The notes beneath the pieces are model-generated. The model was not told the origin of the DNA. It did no database searches and saw only the letters and a list, made by a program, of their open reading frames with translations. This document shows positions 1-5,636 of a stretch of DNA of 5,636 bases, in pieces. The stretch comes from Bacillota bacterium. GTDB lineage: Bacteria; Bacillota; Clostridia; Peptostreptococcales; Anaerovoracaceae. The stretch lies in assembly GCA_017543805.1 (NCBI GenBank), contig JAFYFK010000228.1, positions 1 through 5,636 of the forward strand. Direction: 5' to 3'. The stretch's first letter is position 1. Each line of letters starts with the position of its first letter. A program made the translations under genes and the position numbers.

Positions 1-66
1 ATCTATGTCATCATTCCGGCAGTCCTCGGGCAGATGCGCGCGTATCCATTGTTCGTCAAGTCTCAT
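1..66 (-). CDS. N-terminal fragment of an unidentified protein
   Basis: An ATG at 66-64 (minus strand) opens a frame that stays open for 22 codons to the left edge. A GGAGG at 74-78 sits 7 nt upstream, which is ideal spacing and the main support that this is a real start. The visible peptide begins MRLDEQWIRAHLPED and is hydrophilic, with no signal peptide or membrane segment. It is too short to assign to a family, and no function is claimed. The gene lies downstream of the five-gene operon on the same strand but is separated from it by a terminator and about 190 nt, so it is probably transcribed on its own. Confidence 0.7.
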   Translation of the reverse strand, partial: MRLDEQWIRAHLPEDCRNDDID

Positions 67-104
67 GTGACAACCTCCGCAATCACTGTTTCGCTGTTTA
101 TTCT

Positions 105-134
105 ATGATACCACAGGATCGGCAGCCCTTGCAC
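105..134 (-). promoter_or_regulatory. Possible promoter for the left-edge gene
   Basis: On the minus strand, TATCAT (105-110) is one base off the -10 consensus and is preceded by TGG, giving an extended -10 TGGTATCAT. Eighteen bases further upstream, GTGCAA (129-134) is a poor -35 (3 of 6 matches). Transcription would start near base 98, about 30 nt before the ATG at 66. An overlapping alternative -10, TAGAAT, also exists just downstream. The position is sensible but the signal is weak. Confidence 0.35.
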
Positions 135-203
135 ACAGGAATGGCTGTATGACGCATATGTGGAAGCTAAGAATGAATACATTTATCCGAAAACTTCGAA
201 CAT

Positions 204-230
204 AAAAAGCGCTCCATCGCTGAAGCGCTT
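204..230 (-). terminator. Rho-independent terminator of the glnS-mnaA operon
   Basis: Read on the minus strand, bases 230-222 (AAGCGCTTC) pair with bases 215-207 (GGAGCGCTT) to give a 9-bp stem with one G-T wobble and a 6-nt loop. The stem runs straight into a T tract that ends at base 204 (five T, two of them in the stem). It lies 23 nt past the mnaA stop codon, exactly where the operon should end. The U tract is short, so some read-through toward the left-edge gene is possible. Confidence 0.75.
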
Positions 231-253
231 CAGACTTTTCTGTATCCTTCAAT

Positions 254-1360
254 TTAGAGCTGATCTTTGATCGCTTCCAGGATGCGCTCGCACGCGTGGC
301 CGTCGCCGTAGGGGTTGACGGCGTGCGCCATTTTTGCGTAGGCGGACGGGTCCGTCAGCAGTTCCTTCGCAGCTGCGTAGATGTTTGCCCGCTCGACCCC
401 CGCAAGCCTTGCTGTGCCTGCGGCTATGGCTTCCGGACGCTCGGTCTCGCGGCGCACTACAAGCACCGGCTTCCCGAGAGCGGGAGCTTCCTCCTGCATT
501 CCGCCGGAATCCGTAAGTATAAAGAACGACCTGGCCATCAGGTTTACGAACGGCTGGTATGTAAGCGGCTCAATGAGATGCACGTTGGCGATGCCCGCCA
601 GGTACTCGGCAGCCGAGGAACGGACCTTCGGGTTGAGATGGACCGGGTACACGACCTCCACATCGTCAAATTCGCGGGCGACGTCAGCGATGGCGGAGAA
701 TATGGCCGCCATATTTTCGCCGAGGTTTTCCCTGCGGTGGCAGGTTACGGTTATGACCCGTTTGTTTTCAAAATCTATGTTCTTAAGAGTTTCGTCTTCA
801 AATTCGTAGGGCTTTCCGGCAACGAGATGCAGGGCGTCGATAACGGTGTTGCCCGTAACGACGACCTTCGCGGGGTCGGTCCCCTCTTTTATAAGGTTCT
901 GGCGGTTGGTCTCTGTCGGGGCAAAGAAAATGTCTCCGATGCGGCTTACGAGCTGGCGGTTCATCTCCTCCGGGAAGGGCGAATACTTGTCGTAGGTGCG
1001 GAGGCCCGCCTCCACGTGCCCGACGGGTATCTGGTGGTAGAACGCCGCAAGCGCCGCGGCAAAGGTCGTGGTGGTGTCGCCGTGGACAAGAACGAGATCC
1101 GGCTGCTCCTTTGCGAGGACCTCGTCGAGGCCGTTAAGGACAGAGGAGGTTATCATCGGAAGCGTCTGGTTCTGCTTCATGACGTTGAGGTCGTAGTCCG
1201 GGACAAGTTCAAAGAGCTCCAGCACCTGGTCGAGCATGCTGCGGTGCTGCGCCGTGACGCAGAGTATGCACTCAAAATACGGGTCGCCCTTGAGCGCCCG
1301 TACCAGCGGAGCCATTTTTATCGCCTCGGGACGGGTCCCGAAAACTGTCATAACCTTCAT
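254..1360 (-). CDS. mnaA: UDP-N-acetylglucosamine 2-epimerase, non-hydrolysing (MnaA/WecB type)
   Basis: This cytoplasmic enzyme interconverts UDP-GlcNAc and UDP-ManNAc, the donor for ManNAc in wall teichoic acid linkage units and other surface polymers. The 368 residues cover the usual family length and two Rossmann-like halves (GT-B fold). Visible signatures are VFGTRPEAIKMAPL (residues 6-19), HGDTTTTFA (93-101), GHVEAGLRT (114-122), FPEEMNRQ (129-136), the CHRREN segment (207-212), VYPVHLNP (237-244) and TDSGGMQEEAP (283-293). Expected catalytic or binding residues Arg10, Lys15, Asp95, Glu117, Glu131 and His208 are all present, matching the E. coli enzyme's Arg10, Lys15, Asp95, Glu117, Glu131 and His213. 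The ATG at 1360 overlaps the tagO stop by 4 nt (ATGA), with AAAGG 9 nt upstream, which favours it over the next ATG at codon 4. It is the last gene of the operon. The family is very secure; the polymer it serves is inferred. Confidence 0.96.
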   Translation of the reverse strand: MKVMTVFGTRPEAIKMAPLVRALKGDPYFECILCVTAQHRSMLDQVLELFELVPDYDLNVMKQNQTLPMITSSVLNGLDEVLAKEQPDLVLVHGDTTTTFAAALAAFYHQIPVGHVEAGLRTYDKYSPFPEEMNRQLVSRIGDIFFAPTETNRQNLIKEGTDPAKVVVTGNTVIDALHLVAGKPYEFEDETLKNIDFENKRVITVTCHRRENLGENMAAIFSAIADVAREFDDVEVVYPVHLNPKVRSSAAEYLAGIANVHLIEPLTYQPFVNLMARSFFILTDSGGMQEEAPALGKPVLVVRRETERPEAIAAGTARLAGVERANIYAAAKELLTDPSAYAKMAHAVNPYGDGHACERILEAIKDQL

Positions 1361-2502
1361 TTTGAACTGCCTTTCATTTCTTCCTGCACCTCTCTGAGAT
1401 ACTCGGACAGCGGCTTTTTCTTTCCGAACGCGGGCGCGTCCGCGTAGCTTACCGGAGCGTGTTCGTCGATGGTGTTTTCCGGCTTTTTATTGACTATGCC
1501 TATGCCGAGGAAAACGATTATAAGCACGGCGGCGATAAGCGCAAGCGCGAAGGATTCCAGACGCCTGTGAATGGTCCAGAGTATTCCGGCAATGCCCATT
1601 ATGGCGCTTATGGAGTACAGCACCAGGACAGTGCGCCTCTGGCCGAAGCCCATGGCCATTATGCGGTGATGCAGATGCCCCTTGTCAGCCTTCATTATGG
1701 GTTTGTGGCTTACTGCCCTGCGTACGATGGCAAACATCGTGTCGAAGATCGGCAGAGCAAGGATGAGCATGGGAACTATGGCAGCAAAGAGCGTAGTGCC
1801 CTTGGTCGGATAATCACCGATCAGCGAAACCGTGGACAGCAGATATCCGAGCAGCTGTGAACCTGCGTCGCCCATGAATATCTTTGCAGGATACATGTTC
1901 CAGACGAGGAAGCCCACACAGGCGCCGGCTATGGAAACTGAGAGCAGACAGGTCCTGGACAGCGGGTTGAGGCCGGAGGAATACGCGATCGTAAAGCAGG
2001 CGATACAGGTTATTCCGGCGGCAAGCCCGTCGAGGCCATCTATCAGGTTTATGGTGTTTGTGATGGCGACTATCCAGAGGACAGTCACAAGGAACGATAC
2101 CGGCGGGGAGAAAGAAATGTACGCTCCTCCGAAGAGGTTTGCCATTCCGAGTATGCGTATGGTAAAGAACCACGCCACGCCGGCGCAGATGATCTGCCCC
2201 GCGAGTTTTACCTTCGCGGAGATGTCTTTAAGGTCGTCAACTATTCCCAGCAGAAGTATCATGACCGCGCCCACAAGAAGGCCGCGGGTCTGCTGGCTGA
2301 GCGGGGCAATCGAAATGAAGCCCACAGCTATTCCCAGGAAAATGGCGATTCCGCCAAAGCGCGGGATGGGCTTTTTGTGCATGCGCCTGTTGTCCTTGGG
2401 GATGTCCATTGCCCCGATCTTAGGCGCTATTAAGATGGCAAGAGGGGTCGCCGCGGCGGTCACTGCAGCCGCGATCAGGAAGACCCATATAAGCCTTGAC
2501 AT
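1357..2502 (-). CDS. tagO: Undecaprenyl-phosphate GlcNAc-1-phosphate transferase (TagO/WecA family)
   Basis: This integral membrane enzyme transfers GlcNAc-1-phosphate from UDP-GlcNAc to undecaprenyl phosphate, releasing UMP and starting a lipid-linked surface polymer. The 381-residue protein has about ten hydrophobic segments from residue 3 to about 337. Family motifs are clear: HKKPIPRFGG (residues 42-51), the Asp pair of GIVDDLKD (86-93; Asp89, Asp90), NTINLIDGLDGLAAG (149-163), IFMGDAGSQLLG (208-219), and HLHHR (276-280). The last motif is the HxHHR signature of enzymes that use UDP-GlcNAc and argues against MraY. A charged tail of about 44 residues (338-381) follows the last membrane segment. 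The ATG shares one base with the dCMP deaminase stop (TAATG); AAGGAG lies only 2 nt before it, a tight spacing that suggests coupled re-initiation. The next gene makes UDP-ManNAc, which fits a TagO role in wall teichoic acid or a similar polymer. A WecA-like role in another polysaccharide remains possible. Confidence 0.93.
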   Translation of the reverse strand: MSRLIWVFLIAAAVTAAATPLAILIAPKIGAMDIPKDNRRMHKKPIPRFGGIAIFLGIAVGFISIAPLSQQTRGLLVGAVMILLLGIVDDLKDISAKVKLAGQIICAGVAWFFTIRILGMANLFGGAYISFSPPVSFLVTVLWIVAITNTINLIDGLDGLAAGITCIACFTIAYSSGLNPLSRTCLLSVSIAGACVGFLVWNMYPAKIFMGDAGSQLLGYLLSTVSLIGDYPTKGTTLFAAIVPMLILALPIFDTMFAIVRRAVSHKPIMKADKGHLHHRIMAMGFGQRRTVLVLYSISAIMGIAGILWTIHRRLESFALALIAAVLIIVFLGIGIVNKKPENTIDEHAPVSYADAPAFGKKKPLSEYLREVQEEMKGSSK

Positions 2503-2960
2503 TACTCCTTGTTTTCTCCGAAGAGCTCAAATTCCAGTCCTGCTTCGGCAGCCATAGCCTGGCCGAGCTCGTCCGGATAGCGCTCCTTTATTACAACGCG
2601 CTTTATGCCGGCGTTGATTATCATTTTGGTGCAGATGGCGCAGGGCTGAGTGGTGCAGTAAAGCTCAGCTCCGTCGATGTTTACGCCCATACGGGCAGCC
2701 TGGATTATGGCGTTCTGCTCGGCGTGAAGCCCTCTGCAGAGCTCCGCGCGCTGGCCGCTGGGTATGTTCATTTTGGCGCGCATGCAGCCGGTCTCCGAAC
2801 AGTGGGTCAGCCCGTTGGGCGTTCCGTTATATCCAGTGGCGAGCACTCTGTGATCCTTTACGATCACCGCTCCAACGCCTCTTCTGATGCATGTGGTGCG
2901 GGTCCTGGCGAGTTCAGCCATTTCCATAAAATATTCGTCCCAGCTCGGTCTTTTATCCAT
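2502..2960 (-). CDS. comEB: Deoxycytidylate (dCMP) deaminase, ComEB type
   Basis: This zinc enzyme hydrolyses dCMP to dUMP and ammonia, supplying the substrate of thymidylate synthase; it acts in the cytoplasm. The 152-residue product has the usual family length. The cytidine/deoxycytidylate deaminase signature is complete: HAEQNAI (residues 79-85), with His79 as zinc ligand and Glu81 as proton shuttle, and PCAIC (106-110), with Cys107 and Cys110 as the other ligands. GYNGTP (43-48) is the conserved nucleotide-site loop, and HCSETGCMR (53-61) plus Cys24 are cysteines and histidine typical of this subgroup, possibly a second metal site. The ATG at 2960 is chosen because AGAGGTG (2965-2971) precedes it. 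A longer frame exists from a TTG at 2990, but it has no comparable signal and would overlap truA. The symbol follows the Bacillus homologue; a role in competence is not implied. Function is very secure. Confidence 0.94.
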   Translation of the reverse strand: MDKRPSWDEYFMEMAELARTRTTCIRRGVGAVIVKDHRVLATGYNGTPNGLTHCSETGCMRAKMNIPSGQRAELCRGLHAEQNAIIQAARMGVNIDGAELYCTTQPCAICTKMIINAGIKRVVIKERYPDELGQAMAAEAGLEFELFGENKE

Positions 2961-2964
2961 TTTG

Positions 2965-2971
2965 CACCTCT
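2965..2971 (-). promoter_or_regulatory. Ribosome binding site that sets the dCMP deaminase start
   Basis: AGAGGTG on the minus strand, 4 nt before the ATG at 2960. Its first base is the last base of the truA TGA stop codon, so ribosomes finishing truA end on the binding site of the next gene. It supports the ATG at 2960 over the upstream TTG at 2990. Confidence 0.75.
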
Positions 2972-3735
2972 CAATAAAATACTTCGTCAAGATAGAGCCC
3001 GTGCGGCGGGGCTACGTGCCCTGCCTTTGTGCGGTCCTGCGTCTCAATGGCCAGGCGGACATCGTCCGCGCTGCGCCTTCCGAGGCCGACCTCCACAAGC
3101 GTTCCGGTGATTATCCTGACCATATTATACAGGAAACCGTCCCCGGAAACCGCAATATTTATATCTGTTCCGTCCTTGGCAATGTCTATGCTCCAGACGT
3201 TTCTTACAGTGCTGTCCTGCGGCGTGCTGCCCATGGACATGAAGGCGGCGAAATCATGTTCTCCGACGATGATCTCCGCGGCCTGACGCATTTTTTCGAC
3301 GTCCAGCGGCCGGGTTATCTGGTAGCAGTAATTCCTGCGGAAAATGTCCACCTGCGGGGCGTTGGATATCTTGTAAATATACCGCTTGCCTTTAGCGTCA
3401 AAGCGCGCGTGGAAACCCTCAGGCTTGTCCTCCGCCGCGACGATCTCTATTTCTCCGACGCATTCGTAGCGGTCGCGGGCGAGCATGTCGTTAGCGGCTC
3501 TCGGGATGCGGTCCGCAGGGATGCCGAACTGGCCGCGCAGCGTGGCTCTCTGTCCGTATGCGTGGACCCCGGAGTCCGTCCTGCTGGTCGAATCCAGCCT
3601 TACCTCAAAGCCCAGAAGCCTCGTCAGCACTTCCTCCAGCGTTCCGCAAACGGTCTTTGTTCCGGGCTGGCGCTGCCATCCGCAGAAGTCTGTCCCATCA
3701 TATTTGATTGTCAGGAGGACGTTTCGGTCTTGCAT
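2971..3735 (-). CDS. truA: tRNA pseudouridine(38-40) synthase TruA
   Basis: TruA converts uridines 38, 39 and 40 in the anticodon arm of many tRNAs to pseudouridine, which stabilises the arm and helps keep the reading frame. The 254-residue protein has the usual bacterial length. Visible motifs are the N-terminal strand YDGTDFCGWQRQP (residues 12-24), the catalytic loop SRTDSGVHAYGQ (51-62) with the nucleophile Asp54, HARFDAKGKRYIYKI (109-123), HDFAAF (160-165), GDGFLYNMVRIITGTL (198-213) and the C-terminal APPHGLYLDEV (242-252). All key elements are intact. The ATG overlaps the glnS TAA by one base (TAATG), and GGAAG inside the last glnS codons serves as the binding site, so translation is probably coupled to glnS. 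The pairing with a tRNA synthetase fits a shared role in tRNA supply. Confidence 0.96.
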   Translation of the reverse strand: MQDRNVLLTIKYDGTDFCGWQRQPGTKTVCGTLEEVLTRLLGFEVRLDSTSRTDSGVHAYGQRATLRGQFGIPADRIPRAANDMLARDRYECVGEIEIVAAEDKPEGFHARFDAKGKRYIYKISNAPQVDIFRRNYCYQITRPLDVEKMRQAAEIIVGEHDFAAFMSMGSTPQDSTVRNVWSIDIAKDGTDINIAVSGDGFLYNMVRIITGTLVEVGLGRRSADDVRLAIETQDRTKAGHVAPPHGLYLDEVFY

Positions 3736-5384
3736 TATTTCTTCCAGGAGCTCTTCAGGTCGACGATCTGGTTGAATACCGGTTCGCCGGGCTTGCTGAG
3801 CACAGTGTCAGCGATGTAATAGCCGCAGCGGAAGAACTGGAAGCGTTCGCCGGCCTTGGCGTCCTTAAGCGCGGGCTCTGCCTTTACGATCAGGTCTGTC
3901 CTGGAATTCGGGTCGAATTCGTTTTTACCGGTCTCCTCGTTCGGATAAGCCAGATAGCCGTACTGGCGGACAGGAACGTCCACGGCCGTCTTCGCGTCGA
4001 CCCAGTGGATGGTGCCCTTTACCTTGCGGCCTTCAAAACCTGAACCGCTTCTGGTCGCCGGGTCGTAGGTGCATTTGAGCTCAACGACTTCACCGTTTTC
4101 ATCCTTTATGACCTCATTGCAGGTGATGAAGTATGCTCCCTTGAGACGCACTTCGTTGCCCGGATAGAGGCGGAAGTACTTCTTTGCGGGGATCTCCATA
4201 AAGTCGTCGCGGTCCACCCAGATCTCGCCGGAGAAAGGAACCTCGCGGCTTCCCATCTCTGGGACGGTGGCGCTGTTTTCTATGGTGAGCATTTCGGTCT
4301 GGCCTTCGGGATAGTTGGTGATGGTGACCTTCAGCGGATGAAGGATGACCATTCTGCTTTCGACCTTGTCCTTAAGGTCGTCGCGGACGAAGAACTCCAG
4401 CTTGTCCATGCCGATCTGGCTGTTTGCCTTTGCAACGCCGATGGCGTCGCAGAAAGCGCGGATCGCTTCCGGCGTATAGCCTCTGCGGCGGATGCCGGCG
4501 ATGGTGCAGAGACGCGGGTCGTCCCAGCCCTCTACCAGGCCTTCGGTAACAAGCTTTTTGATATTGCGCTTGCTCATTATGGTGTTGGACAGGTTAAGCT
4601 TTGCGAATTCGATCTGCTGCGGAGCCTCCGGCCATTCCAGGGCTTCCAGGAGCCAGTTGTAGAACGGGCGGTGATCCTCAAATTCCATGGTGCAGAGAGA
4701 ATGCGTAATGCCCTCGATGGCGTCCTCGAGCGGATGAGCAAAGTCGTACATCGGATAGACGCACCACTTGTCGCCCACATGCTGATGGTGAGCGTGGAGC
4801 ACGCGGTAGATGATGGGGTCGCGCATGTTCATATTGGGAGAAGCCATGTCGATCTTTGCCCGGATGACCATCTCGCCGTCGGCATATTTACCGTCGCGCA
4901 TGTCATGGAAGATCTGCAGGGATTCCTCCCAGGGACGGTCTCTCCAGGGGCTCTCCTTGCCCGGCTCGGTCAGCGTGCCGCGGGTGTCGCGGATCTGGTC
5001 GCCGGTCTGTTCGTCAGCGTAAGCCAGGCCCTTCTTTATGAGGGTCTCGCAGCATTCGTACATCCTGGGGAAGTAGTCGGAAGCGAAGTTCCTGCTGTGC
5101 CACTCAAAGCCCAGCCAGCGGACGTCGTTTTCGATGGAATCCACAAATTCCTCGTCCTCGGAGACCGGGTTGGTATCGTCGTAACGCAGGTTGCAGAAGC
5201 CGCCGTATTTCTTTGCGGTGCCGAAATTGAGGCAGATGGACTTTGCGTGTCCAATATGCAGGTAGCCGTTGGGCTCCGGCGGAAAACGAGTAGTAATCTC
5301 GTGAGAGTATTTGCCGTTTTCTATATCCTTATCAATAATGTCGTGGATAAAATTTCCCGCCATCGTTCTTTCTTCGTCAGCCAT
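3735..5384 (-). CDS. glnS: Glutaminyl-tRNA synthetase (GlnRS)
   Basis: This class I aminoacyl-tRNA synthetase charges tRNA-Gln with glutamine directly, using ATP. The 549-residue product has nearly the length of E. coli GlnRS (554). The HIGH-type motif is in PPEPNGYLHIGHAKS (residues 35-49) and the KMSKS-type motif is IMSKR (269-273). RYDDTNP (67-73) carries Asp69 and YPMYDFAHPLED (210-221) carries Tyr213, counterparts of the glutamine-contacting Asp66 and Tyr211 of the E. coli enzyme. EGITHSLCTMEF (224-235) and EGWDDPR (285-291) are GlnRS rather than GluRS signatures. The C-terminal beta-barrel anticodon-binding half runs from about 340 to 549 and includes PEMGSREVPFSGEIWVDRDD (375-394), so it is not truncated. 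The ATG at 5384 is chosen because GGAGG precedes it by 4 nt; the frame continues upstream to a TTG at 5402 with no binding site. It is the first gene of the operon, behind an extended -10 promoter. Confidence 0.97.
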   Translation of the reverse strand: MADEERTMAGNFIHDIIDKDIENGKYSHEITTRFPPEPNGYLHIGHAKSICLNFGTAKKYGGFCNLRYDDTNPVSEDEEFVDSIENDVRWLGFEWHSRNFASDYFPRMYECCETLIKKGLAYADEQTGDQIRDTRGTLTEPGKESPWRDRPWEESLQIFHDMRDGKYADGEMVIRAKIDMASPNMNMRDPIIYRVLHAHHQHVGDKWCVYPMYDFAHPLEDAIEGITHSLCTMEFEDHRPFYNWLLEALEWPEAPQQIEFAKLNLSNTIMSKRNIKKLVTEGLVEGWDDPRLCTIAGIRRRGYTPEAIRAFCDAIGVAKANSQIGMDKLEFFVRDDLKDKVESRMVILHPLKVTITNYPEGQTEMLTIENSATVPEMGSREVPFSGEIWVDRDDFMEIPAKKYFRLYPGNEVRLKGAYFITCNEVIKDENGEVVELKCTYDPATRSGSGFEGRKVKGTIHWVDAKTAVDVPVRQYGYLAYPNEETGKNEFDPNSRTDLIVKAEPALKDAKAGERFQFFRCGYYIADTVLSKPGEPVFNQIVDLKSSWKK

Positions 5385-5388
5385 AATT

Positions 5389-5393
5389 CCTCC
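5389..5393 (-). promoter_or_regulatory. Ribosome binding site that sets the glnS start
   Basis: GGAGG on the minus strand followed by AATT and the ATG at 5384. It fixes the glnS start at this ATG and excludes the in-frame TTG 18 nt further upstream, which would place this site inside the coding region. Confidence 0.8.
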
Positions 5394-5417
5394 GTAATTC
5401 AAAAACTTTTACCCTTG

Positions 5418-5446
5418 ATTATAACAAATGAAACCGCTTATTCCAA
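5418..5446 (-). promoter_or_regulatory. Promoter of the glnS operon (leftward)
   Basis: Minus-strand TTGGAA (5441-5446; 4 of 6 matches to TTGACA), a 17-nt spacer, and a perfect TATAAT (5418-5423) preceded by TGT, forming an extended -10 TGTTATAAT. Transcription would begin near 5411, leaving a leader of about 27 nt before the glnS ATG. This is the only convincing promoter found for the five downstream genes. Confidence 0.8.
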
Positions 5447-5451
5447 GAGGA

Positions 5452-5479
5452 TTGTAACGCGGGCGGGCCATGATATAAT
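5452..5479 (+). promoter_or_regulatory. Promoter of the right-edge membrane protein gene
   Basis: Plus-strand TTGTAA (5452-5457; 4 of 6 matches), a 16-nt spacer, and a perfect TATAAT (5474-5479) preceded by TGA, forming an extended -10 TGATATAAT. Transcription would start near 5486, right at the ribosome binding site, so the leader is only about 14 nt long. It stands back to back with the glnS promoter, with only 5 bp between the two -35 elements. Confidence 0.75.
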
Positions 5480-5487
5480 GAATGCAA

Positions 5488-5493
5488 AGGAGG
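5488..5493 (+). promoter_or_regulatory. Ribosome binding site of the right-edge gene
   Basis: AGGAGG (within AAAGGAGG), 6 nt before the ATG at 5500. It is a near-perfect Shine-Dalgarno sequence and the main proof that the short open frame at the right edge is a real gene. Confidence 0.85.
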
Positions 5494-5499
5494 CCTGAC

Positions 5500-5636
5500 A
5501 TGGATCCAGAATACTATTACGAAGATAAACCCGAAGAAGCGCCGGAAAAACCATACGCCAATTACTCCGCGCCGCAGCGCTCCGGCTCCAAAAACGAGAA
5601 CCTCGCAAAGATAATGTTCCTTATAATATTGGTGGC
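5500..5636 (+). CDS. N-terminal part of a probable membrane-anchored protein, unidentified
   Basis: The first 45 codons are visible and the gene continues past the right edge. The peptide begins MDPEYYYEDKPEEAPEKPYA and is acidic and rich in Tyr, Glu and Pro for about 30 residues. A lysine-containing stretch (SKNENLAK) follows, and then a hydrophobic run, IMFLIILV (residues 38-45), that looks like the start of a transmembrane helix as the window ends. A disordered cytoplasmic head before a membrane segment is the simplest reading; the helix sits too far in for a typical signal peptide. No family is recognised from this fragment. It has its own promoter and an excellent ribosome binding site and is transcribed away from glnS. 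Confidence 0.8.
   Translation, partial: MDPEYYYEDKPEEAPEKPYANYSAPQRSGSKNENLAKIMFLIILV

Noticed and set aside
67..203. A small RNA or small gene in the left intergenic stretch
   Set aside because: No start with a binding site, no strong hairpin beyond the terminator, and no consensus promoter pair other than the weak candidate for the left-edge gene.
296..1447. Long plus-strand open frame of 383 codons antisense to mnaA
   Set aside because: It mirrors a gene with an intact, highly conserved protein on the other strand, has no recognisable domain, and runs on into antisense tagO. It is a shadow of the codon bias of the real gene.
1357..2502. MraY (phospho-MurNAc-pentapeptide transferase) as the identity of the membrane transferase
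   Set aside because: The HLHHR motif and the neighbouring UDP-GlcNAc epimerase fit the TagO/WecA branch, which uses UDP-GlcNAc.
2961..2990. TTG at 2990 as the dCMP deaminase start
   Set aside because: It would overlap truA by 20 nt and lacks a binding site as good as the AGAGGTG before the ATG at 2960; the extra residues are not part of the usual family N-terminus.
3124..3129. TATAAT on the minus strand inside truA as an internal promoter
   Set aside because: It encodes Tyr-Asn of the conserved FLYNMVR motif, and the base run 17 nt upstream (CGGTTT) is no -35 element.
2887..3819. Plus-strand open frame of 310 codons antisense to truA and parts of its neighbours
   Set aside because: It crosses three real minus-strand genes and resembles no protein family; a shadow frame.
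5385..5402. TTG at 5402 as the glnS start
   Set aside because: The added six codons would contain the GGAGG that serves the ATG at 5384, and no binding site precedes the TTG.
4338..5498. Long plus-strand open frame of 386 codons antisense to glnS
   Set aside because: The opposite strand encodes complete GlnRS with all motifs. The frame has no ribosome binding site or known domain, and it runs through the glnS promoter region.
5385..5499. T-box or other riboswitch leader for glnS
   Set aside because: The predicted leader is about 27 nt and shows no specifier stem or antiterminator; the gap is filled by two divergent promoters.

Overview
The window looks like ordinary chromosomal DNA from a Gram-positive bacterium of the Bacillota, most likely a clostridial lineage of moderate GC. 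This rests on the close match of the epimerase to the Bacillus MnaA type, the TagO-type transferase next to it, the ComEB-type dCMP deaminase, strong AGGAGG-like ribosome binding sites and TATAAT promoters. The taxonomic call is inference. No mobile element, CRISPR array, tRNA or rRNA gene was seen.

Layout, left to right. Bases 1-66 hold the first 22 codons of a minus-strand gene that leaves the window. Bases 67-253 are intergenic, with a weak promoter candidate for that gene and, at 204-230, a rho-independent terminator for the operon to the right. Bases 254-5384 are a compact minus-strand operon, read right to left: glnS (glutaminyl-tRNA synthetase), truA (tRNA pseudouridine synthase), a dCMP deaminase, a tagO/wecA-type polyprenyl-phosphate GlcNAc-1-phosphate transferase, and a non-hydrolysing UDP-GlcNAc 2-epimerase (mnaA/wecB). 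Junctions are a 1-nt overlap (TAATG), a 10-nt gap, a 1-nt overlap (TAATG) and a 4-nt overlap (ATGA), so translation is probably coupled. Bases 5385-5499 are a short divergent intergenic region with back-to-back promoters, both with a consensus TATAAT and an extended -10 TG. Bases 5500-5636 begin a plus-strand gene for a probable membrane protein, cut by the window edge.

The operon joins three jobs. GlnS and TruA serve translation (tRNA charging and modification). The dCMP deaminase feeds dUMP into dTTP synthesis. The last two genes supply the cell-wall polymer pathway: the epimerase makes UDP-ManNAc, and the transferase loads GlcNAc-1-phosphate on the lipid carrier, the first two ingredients of a ManNAc-GlcNAc linkage unit as in wall teichoic acid. 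Nothing here requires an undescribed system. The points most worth a second look are the promoter arrangement, the GlnRS with no room for a T-box leader, and the unidentified genes cut at both edges.
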